A stretch of 16,529 nucleotides of DNA from an uncultured Clostridia bacterium (lineage in GTDB: Bacteria; Bacillota; Clostridia; Peptostreptococcales; Anaerovoracaceae): assembly GCA_934277655.1 (NCBI GenBank), contig CAKQVC010000012.1:1-16529 (forward strand), read 5' to 3'. The translations under genes were made by a program, and so were the position numbers. Under the pieces are notes generated by a model. It worked only from the letters and a program-made list of their open reading frames with translations. It did not search any database and had not been told where the DNA came from. The stretch's first letter is position 1, and the number at the start of each line of letters is the position of its first letter. This document shows, piece after piece, positions 14,163-16,529 of the stretch.

Positions 14163-15752
14163 CTATCTGTCCTCCTTTTCAGGCTTGTAAAATCTGGCTT
14201 GTCCCGCATATTTCTTTGGAACCTTCATCGTCAGGAGCATGGTATGGTCGAATGCCTTGCTGGTTCTGATGCTGACAACTTCTGCATCGCAGACTGCCTG
14301 CCCATCACGACCCAGTGCTCTGCCTTTTTGTCCGCTCTCCGGAACAGGTAAAAATTCATACGGCAGCGTTACCGTCGCAAAACCATCTCCTGCATCTTCG
14401 TTAATAAGGAAAATAGCCTGCCCTGGACAGTTAGCCACACACATGCCACAACCAGTGCATTTGCTTTCAGCGATCACTCCCGGCAGATTGGTAATATTGG
14501 TTCCTACCGAAATGCATCCGAACTTGCAGGCTTCCTGGCATGGATTGCACGGAATATTCTGCGTACATTCGATGACTGGATGAACACCTGCCTGATGAGC
14601 ATCTAACGCTGAAAACTCTGCCAGTTCTTCTTCTGTCATATATCCTCTGGTAAGCAGCGACATGGACAGCGGGTAGCCTTCTTCTGTTGTGACGATGTCC
14701 GTTCTGCCTTTATTCGCCTTGCAAAACATGCCCTGACGCAGTTGATTCAGAGAATCTACGCATTCTTTGTATTGCCCCGCAAAATCTTCCTCGTCCAGGT
14801 ATCCGCTTCTTCTGGCTGCTCCAAGAGCCGCAATCCGTCCGGTTATCATGGCAGAACTTGCTTCTTCAATGCCTGCCACATCTCCTGCAACGAAGACTCC
14901 CGGAATAGAAGTTTCGCCATACTCGTTCTTTTCCGGAACTGCACCACCATTGTCCACCATCTTGCAGCCGGCCATTCTGGTCAGCTGAGACATTGGGGAA
15001 AGACCGACAGCCATGCAGATCGTATCCACATCAAAATGCTTCTCGGTTCCCGGGATTGGCTTAAACTTGCTGTCAACTTCTGCAATGGTTACCCCTGTAA
15101 CATGATCACCGCCCTCGGCTTTTACGACAGTATGGGAAAGGTAGAATGGCACACCGGTCCGTGCTACTTTTGCAGCATGAACGCCGTATCCGCCGATTCT
15201 CGGTGCCGCATCGATTACCGCAGCTACCTCGCATCCTGCCTGAAGCAGCTGGAAGCTTACTACCAGACCTACATTCCCGGTTCCTACCATGAGGATCTTC
15301 TTACCTGGCATGACACCATGAAGATTCATCATGGTCTGCGCTGCTCCTGCACCGATCACGCCCGGCGTTGTCCATCCTTCGAAGGGAACCACGTTTTCGG
15401 AAGCACCGGTAGCGATAATCACGTTTTCTCCACGGAAATGTTCAATCTGGTTGTTGCGCATAACCGAGACACCTTTCAGATTGTACAAACCCAGGACGAT
15501 GGAATTTAAAGATACTTCCACACCAGCTTTTTCTGCTTCTGCCAGCAGCTCTTCGCCGATACGGATGCCTCTGATCTTCGCCTTATGCTCCTTCGAGCCG
15601 AAAAATTTGTGAATTTGTTTGAACAGCTGCCCTCCCGGACGCTGGTTTTCATCAAATACGATAACTTTCATGCCGCAGCCGGCTGCCTTGATTGCTGCAG
15701 AAAGTCCTGCAGGACCTGCGCCGACAACGATCAGATCATAATGTTTTATCAT
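14163..15752 (-). CDS. FAD/NAD(P)-binding oxidoreductase with C-terminal [4Fe-4S] domain (HcnB/proline-dehydrogenase-alpha-like)
   Basis: This 529-residue large subunit comes from ATG 15752, which has GGAGG 9 nt upstream and opens into the Rossmann strand (MIKHYDLIVVGAGPAG). ATGs at 15794 and 15761 are in frame, but the first is deep in the previous gene and the second abuts the GGAGG. Motifs are FAD GAGPAG (11-16), nucleotide-binding GTGNVG (157-162) and FVAGDVAG (around 287-294). There is then a ferredoxin-like region with cysteines at about 396, 402, 405, 409 and 413 and a classical CTGCGMCVANCPG (432-444). The clusters could link substrate oxidation to NAD(P) or to ferredoxin. It overlaps the [2Fe-2S] gene by 17 bp and abuts the BFD-like gene. 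Confidence 0.9.
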   Translation of the reverse strand: MIKHYDLIVVGAGPAGLSAAIKAAGCGMKVIVFDENQRPGGQLFKQIHKFFGSKEHKAKIRGIRIGEELLAEAEKAGVEVSLNSIVLGLYNLKGVSVMRNNQIEHFRGENVIIATGASENVVPFEGWTTPGVIGAGAAQTMMNLHGVMPGKKILMVGTGNVGLVVSFQLLQAGCEVAAVIDAAPRIGGYGVHAAKVARTGVPFYLSHTVVKAEGGDHVTGVTIAEVDSKFKPIPGTEKHFDVDTICMAVGLSPMSQLTRMAGCKMVDNGGAVPEKNEYGETSIPGVFVAGDVAGIEEASSAMITGRIAALGAARRSGYLDEEDFAGQYKECVDSLNQLRQGMFCKANKGRTDIVTTEEGYPLSMSLLTRGYMTEEELAEFSALDAHQAGVHPVIECTQNIPCNPCQEACKFGCISVGTNITNLPGVIAESKCTGCGMCVANCPGQAIFLINEDAGDGFATVTLPYEFLPVPESGQKGRALGRDGQAVCDAEVVSIRTSKAFDHTMLLTMKVPKKYAGQARFYKPEKEDR

Positions 15753-16068
15753 TTTCCGCATCCTCCCTGCTTCCTGTTCCATACTGTGTTTCAATGACCA
15801 TTCCCTCTTCTAATGGCGTGATACATGTACGGATATTGGTTTTTCCGTTTACAATCATAACGCAGTCCGTACATCTGCCGATGGCACAAAACATGCCTCT
15901 GGGTTCGTGCTTTTTCGTCGTATAGCGATGTACCATAACACCAGCTGCGTGAAGGGCTTCTGCGATCGGTTCACCTTCATATCCGGTCATTTCCTGGCCA
16001 TCATAGGTAAATTGGACTTCTCTGCCTTTTTCGAAAGTTTCGAGAATGGGATGGTTCTCAATTCTCAT
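15736..16068 (-). CDS. [2Fe-2S] ferredoxin-like subunit (HcnA / Fer2_4 type)
   Basis: This 110-residue protein has a plant-type ferredoxin fold. The cluster motif C-x4-C-x2-C-x12-C is present as C61, C66, C69 and C82 (FCAIGRCTDCVMIVNG ... RTCITP). The N-terminal block VQFTYDGQEMTGYEGEPIAEAL is typical of HcnA and of the start of sarcosine oxidase alpha. It is the small electron-transfer subunit of the amine dehydrogenase complex and the first of four overlapping or abutting genes. Its end overlaps the large subunit by 17 bp. The ribosome binding site is AGGAAGTGG, 7 nt before the ATG. The upstream gap of 102 nt to the alcohol dehydrogenase gene shows no terminator. Confidence 0.9.
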   Translation of the reverse strand: MRIENHPILETFEKGREVQFTYDGQEMTGYEGEPIAEALHAAGVMVHRYTTKKHEPRGMFCAIGRCTDCVMIVNGKTNIRTCITPLEEGMVIETQYGTGSREDAENDKTL

Positions 16069-16096
16069 CTGTGATCCACTTCCTTTCTATTTCTCA

Positions 16097-16123
16097 TTTT
16101 GATTGTTTTGATTGTTTTGATTC
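16097..16123. repeat. Three tandem 9-bp repeats upstream of the [2Fe-2S] gene
   Basis: TTTTGATTG occurs twice in a row (16097-16105, 16106-16114), followed by TTTTGATTC (16115-16123). On the transcribed strand this is CAATCAAAA repeated, 29-55 nt before the start codon. It may be a regulator site, a translation-enhancing unstructured leader or a slippage-prone tract. No function can be assigned. Confidence 0.6.
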
Positions 16124-16170
16124 TTGTAATCGTGATAAAATATGGTGTTTCTCAAGCCTTCTGTCTGCGA

Positions 16171-16529
16171 TTATTCAAAAGCTTCTTCCAGAATATCCTG
16201 AACATCCTCCTCTGTGATCTTCTTTGGATTGATAGCAAGCATCCGATATCCCATCGTGCCTTTGATGATATCGTCAAACATGTCTCTGGTAACCCCTGTC
16301 TCTTTTAGTTTCGTTGGAATCTTAAGTTCTTCTGCCAGCCGGAACGCTGCTTCTGCCGCTTTTTCTGCAGCCTGCTCTGTTGTAAGGCTGCTTACATCTT
16401 CTCCTAGCCAAACTGCGATATCGCGGAATTTGTCTGGGCATGCCGACGCATTTTTCTTCATACAATACGGAAGAAGCAACGCATTCGCTTCTCCGTGTGC
16501 CACATGTGCCACTGCACCGATTGTCTGTG
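16171..16529 (-). CDS. Iron-containing alcohol dehydrogenase, C-terminal part (5' end beyond window)
   Basis: The frame enters from the right edge and ends at TAA 16173-16171, giving about 119 visible residues. TIGAVAHVAHGEANALLLPYCM contains the H-x-x-HG region of type III (iron-containing) alcohol dehydrogenases, where histidines bind the metal. The C-terminal helical part (LAEELKIPTKLKETGVTRDMFDDIIKGTM, NPKKITEEDVQDILEEAFE) also fits the family, in which the last helix is conserved. The enzymes interconvert aldehydes or ketones and alcohols with NAD(P). The N-terminal nucleotide-binding domain is outside the window. It lies 102 nt upstream of the amine dehydrogenase genes on the same strand without a visible terminator, so co-transcription is plausible. 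Confidence 0.92.
   Translation of the reverse strand, partial: QTIGAVAHVAHGEANALLLPYCMKKNASACPDKFRDIAVWLGEDVSSLTTEQAAEKAAEAAFRLAEELKIPTKLKETGVTRDMFDDIIKGTMGYRMLAINPKKITEEDVQDILEEAFE

Noticed and set aside
14742..15509. 255-residue open frame on the plus strand
   Set aside because: It lies antisense within the large flavoprotein subunit, whose motifs are unambiguous. The composition is typical of a shadow frame.
15753..15794. Longer N-terminus for the large flavoprotein subunit
   Set aside because: The extra 14 residues lie inside the preceding gene and precede the FAD-binding strand. The GGAGG site serves ATG 15752.
1..16529. tRNA genes, CRISPR arrays, insertion sequences
   Set aside because: No cloverleaf with a conserved T-loop, no regularly spaced repeat array and no transposase-like frame were found on either strand by eye.

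Overview
The window looks like the chromosome of an endospore-forming Clostridia member, most likely Lachnospiraceae or a close relative. This rests on a spoIIGA-sigE-sigG sporulation cluster, strong AGGAGG-type ribosome binding sites, sigma-A promoters of Gram-positive type, lipoproteins with Gram-positive lipoboxes, moderate GC content and anaerobic iron-sulfur flavoenzymes. Almost every gene is on the minus strand, so the operons read from high to low coordinates. No tRNA, rRNA, CRISPR array or insertion sequence was seen.

Reading down the minus strand from the right edge: (1) About 16529-11084 holds the end of an iron-containing alcohol dehydrogenase, then four tightly packed genes for an HcnABC/opine-oxidase/proline-dehydrogenase-like complex: a [2Fe-2S] ferredoxin subunit, an FAD/NAD(P) subunit with a C-terminal [4Fe-4S] domain, a free-standing BFD-type [2Fe-2S] protein and a DadA/DAO-type FAD subunit. 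An NhaC-family antiporter and a terminator follow. Together they look like a transport-plus-oxidation module for an amino acid or other secondary amine whose identity the sequence does not give. (2) 10825-8119 is the sporulation cluster: spoIIGA (the pro-sigma-E protease), sigE and sigG. A Spo0A box lies upstream, and a very strong inverted repeat separates sigE from sigG. The spoIIGA frame runs about 240 bp into sigE, which is unusual. (3) 7891-6188 is a two-gene operon with a near-consensus promoter: a NifU/IscU-like scaffold and a GGGtGRT-family protein of unknown function. (4) 6059-4567 is a small accessory stretch: an M15-type peptidase resembling a phage endolysin (minus), convergent with two plus-strand genes for an OB-fold lipoprotein and a small secreted protein. 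(5) 4205-1 is a BMP-type ABC importer operon (lipoprotein receptor, double ATPase, two permeases, the last cut by the window edge), probably for purine nucleosides, with its own promoter, leader and intercistronic hairpin.

Several starts differ from the longest possible reading frame. The ATPase most likely starts at GTG 3103, sigG at ATG 8889, sigE at ATG 9984, spoIIGA at GTG 10825 and the large flavoprotein subunit at ATG 15752. Each is chosen from a well-placed ribosome binding site, supported by family alignment where I could recall it. All functional calls come from reading motifs; no database search was run.
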